Below, piece after piece: positions 8,012-17,685 of a DNA stretch of 33,941 nt (positions within the stretch are counted from its first letter, which is position 1; each line of letters begins with the position of its first letter). The notes beneath the pieces are model-generated. The model made no database searches and was not told where the DNA came from. It saw nothing but the letters and a program-made list of their open reading frames with translations. The DNA lies in NCBI GenBank assembly GCA_009788055.1, contig WQSG01000031.1, forward strand, positions 1 through 33,941, in the 5' to 3' direction. Origin of the DNA: Defluviitaleaceae bacterium. GTDB lineage: Bacteria; Bacillota; Clostridia; Lachnospirales; WQUN01. The translations under genes were made by a program, and so were the position numbers.

Positions 8012-11000
8012 ATGAAGAAGAAATCAGCTTCTTACGGAAGATTATTTGCTTTAATAGTTGTGTTTGCAATGGTGCTTCCTATTGTGACACCATTGGCACC
8101 GGTTTTTGCCGCCTCGCCATTCGGCTTATTAAATGAGGCAAACCAATCGGTACGGCCAAGCTCGCTTGGACAGGCAAACCCTGACCCGCGAGGGCGAATG
8201 GAATTTATGGGCAGGTATTTGTTTAAAGGGCAGTTGCACGCACATACATCTGTAAGTGATGGTGTTTTGTTGCCGTCAAACGCCTTTAGAAACGTAATTG
8301 ACAGAGCAACTCCATCCTTGGACTTTTTTACGCTTTCCGACCATGCGGAAGGTTTCGATGTTGTTTTGGGCGAGGACTTTCTTGAACGCCTTGAAGATTC
8401 CCGTTCCTACGACTGGATACGTTCGCACTATGTTGCGGACATTTTCACAAATGAAGACTTTATTGCATTGATAGGTCACGAAGTAACGTGGGCAGACGGT
8501 GTTTCCGGCCACTTGAATATATTTGCAACCCCGTGGAGAATTGCCGCTTATCAAGGCCGCCGTGTAGACCCAAGATTTAAGTACGGCGACATTAAATACG
8601 ACTTGGTTACGGCATATGACCGCATTTCACAAGACCCGTATGCCATTGCAATGTTCAATCACCCGCAACCAACAGGCTTTGGTGTGTTTGATGGCTGGCG
8701 GCACTTTAACTCGGATGTAGCACGCAACATTGCAATACTGGAACTGAACGGTTCAAATGTGGCACAGTTTATGGACGCGCTGGATGCAGGCTGGCGTATT
8801 TCTCCTGTGTGGAGCGCGGACGAGCATGACGATGGCTGGGGCGAAAGAGACGGCCGCACAGGCGTATTTGCCCCGGAATTGACACGCGCAGCAATTTACC
8901 AAGCCATGCGCGACCGCGCAACGTACTCCACGTTAAGCCGCGGAATGCGAATGACATTTATGGCAGAAGCTAACGGGCAAGACTTTCTTTTAGGAAGCAC
9001 TCTTCCGGCAGAAACGACTTCCGTAAGGCTTGTGGCAACATTTGACGACCCTGTTGAGGAAATCGAATATGTTGAAATCCGCACAAATAACAGAGAAGTT
9101 ATTTATCGTCGGTACATTAACGGCCCTGCGGCAACCATAGACTATGTTGTAAATGCCGCAGACGGCGACTACTTTTTTGTATACGCAATGAGTCCTACCC
9201 TGCGCGATACCATGTCTGCGCCTGTTTGGATAGGGCCTGTAACCCGCGGAACAAACTTCGCGCCCGATATTACCATCACAAACTACAGCGCGTTTTCTTC
9301 CCAAACGCTGACGATGGGGCAAGTTGTTACCATCCCTTCCGCAACCGCACACGACCGCGAGCATGACGAAGCCCGTCCGGTAACATTCCAAGTATTTAAC
9401 TCAAACGGACAGGTTTCAACAACGGGTAACACATTTACTGTTACGGCTTACGATGATTATTTCGTTCGCTTCCGTTCTTCGGACAGGGAAGGAAATACCC
9501 GTGCAAGGCTTATTCGGCTTCAAGTTAACCACGACAACATGAACCCCAATACACTGTTTTCACAATTTGCGCCGGTAGTTAATGTGGGCGCAACGCCGGA
9601 AGAAGCAGGCGTAAATATTGTTACAGACTTCGCACTTACCGATGCCGTGTTGGAATTTACATTGGCATCCGATACAAACTGGGAAAATGCAACTACGGTT
9701 GCTTCCGTGTCTGAACCATTCCAGCTTGTTAATTATGTTGGCGCGATAACTTCAAACTCGCCCCCAACAAGAGGACAGGCTCTTAAAATGCTTACAAGCC
9801 ACGCATTTAATCTTACGGGGCTTACCCCCGGCGCGGAATATATGTATCGTTTTGCCGTTTCCGAAACAGGAGCGCGCACAACAGCTGTATACAATTTCCG
9901 CACACCCGGTAACACAGGCACGGAAACCATTTACATTTTGGGTGATGTGCGAGTACCGGACGGCTCTCCCGACGAAGATTACCAATTCTTTAACGATATG
10001 CTTGAAGCACTGCGTGATATTGATGACAGCGGTGCTGTTGTAGTACAGCTTGGTGACTTTATTACAAGAACTTGGCGGTACGAACACTGGTACAGAATGT
10101 TTAACCGCAACATAAGTGAACTTGGGCTTTTGCTGGCACCTGTAAGCGGAGACCACGAAGCATACCTGTGCGTAAACCGCGGAACCCGCTGGGATTCCGG
10201 CTACGACCCGACATCCACATTCTCCATGATGTACAACACCCCCTCAAACGGAAGCGTGGCAGGGCACTCTAACTATTCCTTTGTTGTGGGCGATATGCAC
10301 ATTGCCGTTCTTAATACGTCTTTGCCCATTCCTTCGCAATTGCAGTGGCTGCGCGAGGAGATGAGAGAAACGCAAAAAACTTGGCGCATTGTAGTAGGGC
10401 ATTATTCATATTTTGGCGGATTGCACAGCAATGACCCCGGAATAGGTAATTTGCGTGAAGAAATTGCAGACACGTTCCAACAACTTGGTATTCACCTGTA
10501 CGTTGGCGGCCACGACAGAGTGTACAAGCGTACAACCATTTCAAACCAAGTGCCTATTAATAATCCTGACCACGGCACAAACTTTGTTGTTGCGGGTTCG
10601 GCAGGCTCCGGGTTCTATGACAACGTTGTCCACTCATGGGACAGAGTTGTGTTCGACGAAAATATCCAAACAGGAATAATCCTAACCGCATCAAGCCAAT
10701 ATTTGACTTTGCGCGCCTACACAATTGACGGCGACGAAGTTGACGAATTTACCGTTTACGCAGGTGGCTTGCTTCCGGGCGTTTTGGAATTAACAGGCGC
10801 AGATATTCTTGGCGGGTATGTAGTGGGCGCGGGTGTTCGCAGTACACCGGGCGCGTATCCTGAAACAGTTGTTTTGCGCGTAAGGAAATATGACGCAGAC
10901 AGAACAGTCGTACAAGATTACAGAAGCGCGCAAGTGGAATTAAACTTCCGCGGAAACGACCAGTTTGTACAGTTTGCAACCCCTATGACGTTTACCCCCG

Positions 11001-14000
11001 GCAACACATTAATACTACAGGCTTTAGGCATAGACGGCCAGCCGATATCGGGGCTTGACTACATTGTTTTAAGGCGCGGACTTCCGGGAGAAGGTACTTC
11101 CGCCAACCCTTATGAGCTTAGAGACTGGGATGATATAGCCCTGATAGACCAAGACCCAACGGCGTATTACGCGCTGATGAACGATTTGGATTTGGGCGGA
11201 CATTTGCGCAGCCAGCTTGCCGTTACAACACCGTTTTCAGGTGTATTCGACGGGCAGGGCTTCATTATTTCAAATTACGCATCGTTGCAAGGCGGCTTGT
11301 TCCGTTTGAACACAGGAATCATTCGCAATGTGGGAATGGTGGATGCGCATATAAACAGCCCGCAAATTGGCGTAGGTATTCTTGCCGACTTTAACACGGG
11401 TGTTGGGCGAATATACCAAGTTTTCTCTACGGGATTTGTTTCCGGCGCGGCGCGTGTCGGCGGTATTGCAGGCGTAAACGAAAGAGATGCCAGAATAAGC
11501 GACAGCTATTCCTTGGCAGAAGTTCGTTCAAGCGTAGACAGAAACCTTGGCGGTATCGTTGGCCACGGGCAGCAACGCAGTATCATAGAGCGCACGTATG
11601 CAATGGGCGATGTAATTGCCTACGCATTTAACCCCACAAACCGCAGGCACGCGGGCGGTATAGTAGGATACCTTCATCCTACAAACACAGTGCGTCACAA
11701 TGTTGCAATGAACGCCATTGTTTCCGCAAGCGCGGCGGCGGGGCATCCCGTTGTTGGATTTACCATAAGCTTTGGCCGCGCCATCTTGTACGATAATTTG
11801 GCGTACAGGGGAATGGTTCACGGGAATAATTCCTTGGCACGTGACCCGCGCTGGATGGGCACCACGGTAACTCGCGACCAGCTTCGCAATCAGGCAACAT
11901 TTGAAAACCTCGGTTGGGATTTTGACAATGTGTGGCAGTGGGATAATCTTATGATGCGCCCGATACTGCGCGCAGTACCGGAAACATCTGTTGCACCGGA
12001 GTTGCCTAACCTAAACTTGAATACGGATGGCTACTTTGAAATTTACGCACCCGAGCAAATTGCTTTAATTGCCCAGTTCCCCGCAGAAAACTATATTCTT
12101 TTGAATGACTTGGATATGAGCGGCTTTGTTCACGACACGCCTATCGGCTTCCGCGGAAGATTTGACGGAGACGGTCATCAAATTCGCAACTTCACATCAA
12201 CTGCAATCGGCGGATTGTTTGCCACAAACTCAGGCGAAATCCGTGACGTTGGTATTCCAAATGCCACGGTTGCAACCACCGCGCTAAACAGCGTTGGCGT
12301 TGGCGTACTTGTTAACACCAACACGGGTACGATAAGCCGCGTGTTTACCTCGGGTAGTGTAACGGGCGGTGCGCGTGTCGGCGGTATCGCAGGCGTACAC
12401 CAAGGTTACGGCTTGATTGAGGACAGCTATTCCTTGGCAAACGTACACGCTACAAACGAAAGAAACAACGGCGGTATAGTAGGACACGCAGCAGGGTTTA
12501 GCGTAATAGACCGCACCTATGCAACGGGCAGCGTTACAAACAGCGCACCTGTTGTTGGCAACAGAATCCATCATGGCGGCATTGCGGGGTATCTGTTCCC
12601 CGAAAACACCGTAAGCAACAGCTTTGCATTAAACAGTCAAGTGCTGGGGCACAACGCTGTTCACCCGGTTGTAGGTTTTGTTATTGGTTTCGGCGTGGCT
12701 ACGGTGGAAAACAACTTCTCTTATGCAGGAATGATTTACGGTTCGCCAACCGTTAACCCGTTAAGAGACCCAAGATGGTGGGGCGAAAGGAAAACCTTAG
12801 CACAAACCCGTATGCAGTACACATTTGAATATGGTCTTGGTTGGGATTTTGACGATGTATGGCAATGGGATGCACAAATGATGCGTCCGGTGTTGCAAAA
12901 CGCAACGGAGGATTCTGTTGCCGCAGACCGCCCAACCCTTCCGCAAAACGTGAACGGATATTTTGAAATTTCGCAACCTGCGCACCTTAATCAAGTATCG
13001 CAGTTCCCGGATGAAGATTTCATTCTGGTTAATGATTTGGATTTAACCGGGTTTGCACTGTCTGCGCCTATTAACTTCCGCGGAAGTTTTGACGGTGACG
13101 GACACTTGCTTAACAATTTCGTTTCTACCGAAATCGGAGCCTTGTTTGACACAAACTCCGGCACAATACGCGATTTGGGTGTTCCAAACGCCGTAATTGC
13201 CACAACCGCGCTAAACAGTGTTGGTGTTGGCGGGCTTGTTAACACCAACACAGGCACAATAAGCCGCGTGTTTACCTCCGGTACTGTAACCGGCGGTGCA
13301 AGGGTAGGCGGAATTGCAGGCGTGCATCAAGGTAACGGCTTAATTGAAGACAGCTACTCACTGTCAACCATACACGCCACAAACGAACGGAATAATGGCG
13401 GCATAGTTGGTCATGCGGCAGGATACAGCGTAATAGCCCGCACCTATGCAACGGGTAGCGTAACAAACAGTGCGCCTACACTCGGCAACAGGATTCACCA
13501 AGGCGGCATTGCGGGGTACTTGTTCCCCGAAAATACCGTAAGAGACAGCTTTGCGCTAAATCGCTTGGTTCAAGGTCATAACGCCAATCAGCCTGTTATC
13601 GGTTTTGTAATTGCCTTTGGTCATGCAACGTTGGAAAATAACTTTGCGTACGCGGGAATGATTTACGGTACGCCAACCGTTAACGTCGCCAGAGACCCAA
13701 GATGGTGGGGTACACCAAAAACCCTTGAACAAACCCGTATGCAGTACACATTTGAATACGGGCTTGGCTGGGACTTTGACACCGTATGGAAATGGGACGA
13801 AGACGCTTTGCGTCCTGTGCTTCGCGGGGCTACGGAAATAACAGACCTCTTAACGCTGGCACCAAACCTTCCTGAAGATGTAAACGGCTATTTTGTAATT
13901 TCGCAACCGTCACATCTTAACGAAATGGCAGAATTCCCGGATGAAAACTTCATTCTTGAAAATGATTTGGACTTGACAGGCTTCACGCTTGCCGAACCTA

Positions 14001-17000
14001 TAAACTTCCGTGGCAGTTTCAACGGAAACGGACATTTGATTATCAACTTTACGTCTTCTTCGGGCGGATTGTTTGCAACAAACTCCGGCGAAATTCGTGA
14101 TGTTGGTATTCAAAATGCAACCGTAATAACCGCATTAACAAGCTCAGGCGTTGGCGTACTTGTTAACACCAACGCAGGCACGATAAGCCGCGTATTTACC
14201 TCAGGCATAGTAAGAGGCGGCGAGCGCGTTGGCGGCATCGCAGGCATCCATCAAGGTAACGGCTTAATTGAAGACAGCTACTCCTTGGTAAACGTGTACG
14301 CCACAAACCAACGTAACAACGGCGGAATTATAGGCCACGCCGAAAATACAAGCCGTGTAGAACGCACCTACGCCACAGGCGATGTTATTATCAGCACAAG
14401 CGTTGTTAACGCAAACAGGGTACACGCCGGCGGTATTGCAGGGTATCTGTTTGGCGGCAACACGGTAAGGGACAGCTTTGCCCTAAACAGGCGGGTTCAG
14501 GCGCATAACGTGGCACACCCGGTAATCGGCTTTGTAATCGGTTTCGCGCACGCCAACCTTTACAACAACTTTGCCTATGAGGGAATGGTAGCAGGAAACC
14601 CAACCGTTAACGTGCAACGCGACCCAAGATGGGACGGCATACCAAAAACCCTTGAGCAAACCCGTATGCAATCCACCTTTGAAAACACGCCGCAAAACGG
14701 CGGGCTTGGTTGGGACTTTGATACGGTATGGCAGTGGGATTACAGCCTAATGCGCCCTGTACTGCAAGGTGCTACGGAAATGTTTATTCCTGTTCCAAGT
14801 TTGCCGCGCAACTTAGACGGCTACTACGAAATTTCACAGCCGTCGCATCTTAACGAAATGTCAGAATTCCCGAATGAAAACTTCGTTTTAACAGGTGACT
14901 TGGACTTGACAGGCTTTGTCCTTGACGCACCCATTAACTTTGCGGGCAGCTTTGACGGCGGCGGGCATTTGCTTCGCAACTTCACATCTACGGCAACGGG
15001 CGGTTTGTTTGCCACAAACTCAGGCACAATCCGCGACGTCGGTATTCCAAACGCCACGGTTGCAACCACTGCGTTAAACAGCGTTGGCGTTGGTGTACTT
15101 GTTAACACCAACACAGGTACGATAAGCCGCGTGTTTACCTCAGGTAGTGTAACGGGCGGTGCGCGTGTCGGCGGCATCGCAGGTGTTCACCAAGGCGCAG
15201 GCGTAATCGAAGACAGTTACTCCTTGGCAAACGTACACGCCACAAACGAAAGAAACAACGGCGGTATAGTAGGTCATGCAGAAGGCACAAGCCGAATTGA
15301 ACGCACCTACGCAATGGGTAACGTAACAACAAGCGCGACGGCAACCGGAAATACTATCAATGCAGGTGGTATCGCAGGGCAGCTGGCAGTTGGAAACACC
15401 GTAGCAAACAGCTTTGCGTTAAACCGTTTCGTTTTCGGCACAAACGTTACTCATCCCGTTATCGGTTGGGTACCGGGGTTTGCGCTTCCAAACCTAACAA
15501 ACAACTTTGCCTACGAAGGCATGGTATACGGCCAACCAACAATGAATGTTCAGCGCGACCCAAGATGGTGGGGCGAAAGCAAGACGTTGGCGGAAGCACG
15601 TATGCAGTCAACATTCCAAAATGGTCTTGGTTGGGATTTTGATACTGTATGGCAATGGGACAATGTAATGATGAGACCCACTCTGCGAAGTGCCACAGAA
15701 GACACTGTTGCACCGGGTCAACCAAACCTGCCGAGAAACGCAGACGGATATTATCAAATTTCTCAACCCGAACACCTTAACCAATTGGCCTACTTCCCGT
15801 ATGAAAACTTTATCCTGATGAACGATTTGGATTTGACGGGCTTTACGCTTTCCGCACCCATTAACTTTAGCGGAAGTTTCAACGGTAACGGGCATTGGAT
15901 TGCCAACTTTACTTCCGTAACAGGCGGCTTGTTCAGAACAAACATTGGTGTAATCCGCGATGTTGGTATGCCATACGCATCTGTTGAAACAACCGCAATA
16001 ACAAGCGTTGGCGTTGGCGCACTTGTGGATGTAAACGCAGGCACAATAAGCCGCGTATTCACGGGCGGTTATGTAACAGGCGGCGAACGCATTGGCGGTA
16101 TCGTAGGCGTTCTTCAAAGCGGCGGCGTAATAGAAGACAGCTACTCCACCGTAAATGTGTACGCCACAAACCAACGAAACAACGGCGGTATCGTAGGGCA
16201 CTCATGGGGCGGCAGTAGTGTAGTCCGCACCTATGCCACAGGCGATGTTGTTGTAAGCACAAGCGTTGCTGCCGCAAACAGGGTTCACGTAGGCGGTATA
16301 GCAGGCTATCTGTTCGGCACAGAATCTGTACGGTACAGCTTCGCGCTTAACAAATTGGTTTTGGGTAACAACGTGGCACACCCCGTTATCGGCTTTGTAA
16401 TAGGGTTTGAATCGGCAGACCTGCAATACAACTTTGCTTACGAGGGTATGGATGCAAGAAATGCAACCGCAAACGTACAAAAAGACCCACGATGGAGCGG
16501 CATACAAAAAACTCTTGAGCAAACCCGTATGCAATCCACCTTTGAAAACGCAACGCAAGACGGCGGGCTAGGCTGGGACTTTGATACGGTATGGCAGTGG
16601 AGCGATACACTAATGCGCCCAATACTGCAGGTTGCGGCAGAATACAGGCAAAATAACAACGATTGCCAGCATTGCGGCGCAGATTTTGGCGATTGCAACT
16701 GCGAAACAATTTCGCAAGCTATCGCAAACGCACAAACGCTTGTCAATGAAGCACCTTCGGTTATAGATTTGTCGCCTGCACAAGTACCGATTGGCGTACA
16801 ATTTATCCGCCCTGCAACATTATCGGCATTGCAATCTGCGATAACCGCTGCCCAAAATTTCCTTGCACTTTATGCGGCTACCGCAAGTGCGGCTGAATCA
16901 AATGCCGCAGAAAATGCCATACTAACGGCAATAAGTGCGTTTGGGCAGGGAATACTCACGGGTGAAATGCCCGCAAACATTCCTACGGTTGTAAGCATAA

Positions 17001-17671
17001 CACCGACAGGAACAAACGTGGCTGTGGCAACAAATCAGCTTACGGTAACGTTTAACACCGCCATTGACTTAACCGCAGCAACAGGCAATATCACCATATC
17101 GGGCGCAACCACAACGTCGCCAAGCAGCATAAGCATGGCAGGCGGACTAGCGGATTTTGGCGTAACCACCACGTCACCAAGCAGTATATCCGTTGTAGCC
17201 TTTGATTACGGCGGCGCAGCAATTTCCAACCCGCAGTGGAATGCAGAAAACACTGTAGTTACCTTTGAACTCTCGGGTCTTGCTTTTGGCACAGAGTACA
17301 CCGTTACGGTATCAGGCTTCTACGGCGTTAACGGATATGCAATGGAAGAGCCGCATATTCACCGCTTCACCACCGAAGCGCAAGTGCTTGTTTCGGTTAG
17401 CGCGGCAACTCCTGTTGGGGGGCTTTCGCGGAGGACAATTTCCATTAACCAAAGCTTGTTGCCCTCGGGCGTTAATATGGAAGACGTGTACGTTTCCATT
17501 CAAACAAGCGTAGGCGCAACAACAAACTGGATTGTTCTTCCTGCAACGGTTGCGGTATTAACGCCGCTAATGCACTCGAATGCCGCCGATGTATGGGTTG
17601 GGCTAACCGTTGGTCTTCCCATTGTGGCAGGAGGAACTGCACCATGGATTGACACCGCAAACGGAAATTAG
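8012..17671 (+). CDS. Giant secreted PHP/CehA - metallophosphatase - GLUG-repeat protein
   Basis: About 3219 aa. I choose the ATG at 8012, nine bases after GAGGGG, over the in-frame ATG at 8003, which overlaps that SD. A signal peptide (1-32) is followed by a CehA/McbA-type PHP domain (about 65-300) with H76-A-H78, D83, D110-H111, H156-E157, H217 and D270-E-H272, all expected metal ligands. An Ig-like stretch (about 400-510) precedes a purple-acid-phosphatase-like N domain (about 515-635) and a calcineurin-type phosphatase core (about 640-850). That core keeps D682 and H797 but has G-D-V-R (645-647), G-D714-H-E and G-H834-D-R836, where the usual ligands are substituted. Six GLUG-rich repeats (about 1029-2877), a Cys-rich CxxCG linker (about 2885-2897), a FIVAR-like helical region and a Big_5-like Ig domain (about 2990-3130) follow. 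No LPXTG, SLH or dockerin is seen. A small secreted protein gene follows after 14 bp. Confidence 0.82.
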   Translation: MKKKSASYGRLFALIVVFAMVLPIVTPLAPVFAASPFGLLNEANQSVRPSSLGQANPDPRGRMEFMGRYLFKGQLHAHTSVSDGVLLPSNAFRNVIDRATPSLDFFTLSDHAEGFDVVLGEDFLERLEDSRSYDWIRSHYVADIFTNEDFIALIGHEVTWADGVSGHLNIFATPWRIAAYQGRRVDPRFKYGDIKYDLVTAYDRISQDPYAIAMFNHPQPTGFGVFDGWRHFNSDVARNIAILELNGSNVAQFMDALDAGWRISPVWSADEHDDGWGERDGRTGVFAPELTRAAIYQAMRDRATYSTLSRGMRMTFMAEANGQDFLLGSTLPAETTSVRLVATFDDPVEEIEYVEIRTNNREVIYRRYINGPAATIDYVVNAADGDYFFVYAMSPTLRDTMSAPVWIGPVTRGTNFAPDITITNYSAFSSQTLTMGQVVTIPSATAHDREHDEARPVTFQVFNSNGQVSTTGNTFTVTAYDDYFVRFRSSDREGNTRARLIRLQVNHDNMNPNTLFSQFAPVVNVGATPEEAGVNIVTDFALTDAVLEFTLASDTNWENATTVASVSEPFQLVNYVGAITSNSPPTRGQALKMLTSHAFNLTGLTPGAEYMYRFAVSETGARTTAVYNFRTPGNTGTETIYILGDVRVPDGSPDEDYQFFNDMLEALRDIDDSGAVVVQLGDFITRTWRYEHWYRMFNRNISELGLLLAPVSGDHEAYLCVNRGTRWDSGYDPTSTFSMMYNTPSNGSVAGHSNYSFVVGDMHIAVLNTSLPIPSQLQWLREEMRETQKTWRIVVGHYSYFGGLHSNDPGIGNLREEIADTFQQLGIHLYVGGHDRVYKRTTISNQVPINNPDHGTNFVVAGSAGSGFYDNVVHSWDRVVFDENIQTGIILTASSQYLTLRAYTIDGDEVDEFTVYAGGLLPGVLELTGADILGGYVVGAGVRSTPGAYPETVVLRVRKYDADRTVVQDYRSAQVELNFRGNDQFVQFATPMTFTPGNTLILQALGIDGQPISGLDYIVLRRGLPGEGTSANPYELRDWDDIALIDQDPTAYYALMNDLDLGGHLRSQLAVTTPFSGVFDGQGFIISNYASLQGGLFRLNTGIIRNVGMVDAHINSPQIGVGILADFNTGVGRIYQVFSTGFVSGAARVGGIAGVNERDARISDSYSLAEVRSSVDRNLGGIVGHGQQRSIIERTYAMGDVIAYAFNPTNRRHAGGIVGYLHPTNTVRHNVAMNAIVSASAAAGHPVVGFTISFGRAILYDNLAYRGMVHGNNSLARDPRWMGTTVTRDQLRNQATFENLGWDFDNVWQWDNLMMRPILRAVPETSVAPELPNLNLNTDGYFEIYAPEQIALIAQFPAENYILLNDLDMSGFVHDTPIGFRGRFDGDGHQIRNFTSTAIGGLFATNSGEIRDVGIPNATVATTALNSVGVGVLVNTNTGTISRVFTSGSVTGGARVGGIAGVHQGYGLIEDSYSLANVHATNERNNGGIVGHAAGFSVIDRTYATGSVTNSAPVVGNRIHHGGIAGYLFPENTVSNSFALNSQVLGHNAVHPVVGFVIGFGVATVENNFSYAGMIYGSPTVNPLRDPRWWGERKTLAQTRMQYTFEYGLGWDFDDVWQWDAQMMRPVLQNATEDSVAADRPTLPQNVNGYFEISQPAHLNQVSQFPDEDFILVNDLDLTGFALSAPINFRGSFDGDGHLLNNFVSTEIGALFDTNSGTIRDLGVPNAVIATTALNSVGVGGLVNTNTGTISRVFTSGTVTGGARVGGIAGVHQGNGLIEDSYSLSTIHATNERNNGGIVGHAAGYSVIARTYATGSVTNSAPTLGNRIHQGGIAGYLFPENTVRDSFALNRLVQGHNANQPVIGFVIAFGHATLENNFAYAGMIYGTPTVNVARDPRWWGTPKTLEQTRMQYTFEYGLGWDFDTVWKWDEDALRPVLRGATEITDLLTLAPNLPEDVNGYFVISQPSHLNEMAEFPDENFILENDLDLTGFTLAEPINFRGSFNGNGHLIINFTSSSGGLFATNSGEIRDVGIQNATVITALTSSGVGVLVNTNAGTISRVFTSGIVRGGERVGGIAGIHQGNGLIEDSYSLVNVYATNQRNNGGIIGHAENTSRVERTYATGDVIISTSVVNANRVHAGGIAGYLFGGNTVRDSFALNRRVQAHNVAHPVIGFVIGFAHANLYNNFAYEGMVAGNPTVNVQRDPRWDGIPKTLEQTRMQSTFENTPQNGGLGWDFDTVWQWDYSLMRPVLQGATEMFIPVPSLPRNLDGYYEISQPSHLNEMSEFPNENFVLTGDLDLTGFVLDAPINFAGSFDGGGHLLRNFTSTATGGLFATNSGTIRDVGIPNATVATTALNSVGVGVLVNTNTGTISRVFTSGSVTGGARVGGIAGVHQGAGVIEDSYSLANVHATNERNNGGIVGHAEGTSRIERTYAMGNVTTSATATGNTINAGGIAGQLAVGNTVANSFALNRFVFGTNVTHPVIGWVPGFALPNLTNNFAYEGMVYGQPTMNVQRDPRWWGESKTLAEARMQSTFQNGLGWDFDTVWQWDNVMMRPTLRSATEDTVAPGQPNLPRNADGYYQISQPEHLNQLAYFPYENFILMNDLDLTGFTLSAPINFSGSFNGNGHWIANFTSVTGGLFRTNIGVIRDVGMPYASVETTAITSVGVGALVDVNAGTISRVFTGGYVTGGERIGGIVGVLQSGGVIEDSYSTVNVYATNQRNNGGIVGHSWGGSSVVRTYATGDVVVSTSVAAANRVHVGGIAGYLFGTESVRYSFALNKLVLGNNVAHPVIGFVIGFESADLQYNFAYEGMDARNATANVQKDPRWSGIQKTLEQTRMQSTFENATQDGGLGWDFDTVWQWSDTLMRPILQVAAEYRQNNNDCQHCGADFGDCNCETISQAIANAQTLVNEAPSVIDLSPAQVPIGVQFIRPATLSALQSAITAAQNFLALYAATASAAESNAAENAILTAISAFGQGILTGEMPANIPTVVSITPTGTNVAVATNQLTVTFNTAIDLTAATGNITISGATTTSPSSISMAGGLADFGVTTTSPSSISVVAFDYGGAAISNPQWNAENTVVTFELSGLAFGTEYTVTVSGFYGVNGYAMEEPHIHRFTTEAQVLVSVSAATPVGGLSRRTISINQSLLPSGVNMEDVYVSIQTSVGATTNWIVLPATVAVLTPLMHSNAADVWVGLTVGLPIVAGGTAPWIDTANGN
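11095..16640 (+). repeat. Six tandem ~930-bp GLUG modules inside the giant gene
   Basis: Each unit is about 310 codons. It begins with a D/N-G-Y-(F/Y)-x-I-S-Q-P-x-H-L motif and ends with W-D-F-D-x-V-W-(Q/K)-W-D before M-R-P-x-L. Matching start motifs lie near 12025, 12955, 13885, 14817 and 15745, so the period is 928-931 bp. The first unit (from about 11095) is divergent. GLUG segments (G-G-I-A-G/G-G-I-V-G) recur several times per unit and are expected to form a right-handed beta-helix-like stalk. Units 2 and 5 are almost identical over about 65 residues, also at the DNA level (about 12245-12415 and 15035-15195). Confidence 0.88.
17105..17191 (+). repeat. 57-bp partial tandem duplication in the Big_5-like domain
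   Basis: A stretch encoding T-T-T-S-P-S-S-I-S is present twice, with a 57-bp (19-codon) period, starting at 17105 and 17162. The copies differ at a few third positions. The duplication keeps the frame and lengthens a loop of the C-terminal Ig-like domain. Confidence 0.75.
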
Positions 17672-17685
17672 CAAAGGAGGCAATT

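Noticed and set aside
11095-16640. Possible CRISPR or satellite array
   Set aside because: The units are about 930 bp, keep one reading frame and encode GLUG modules; there are no short spacers.
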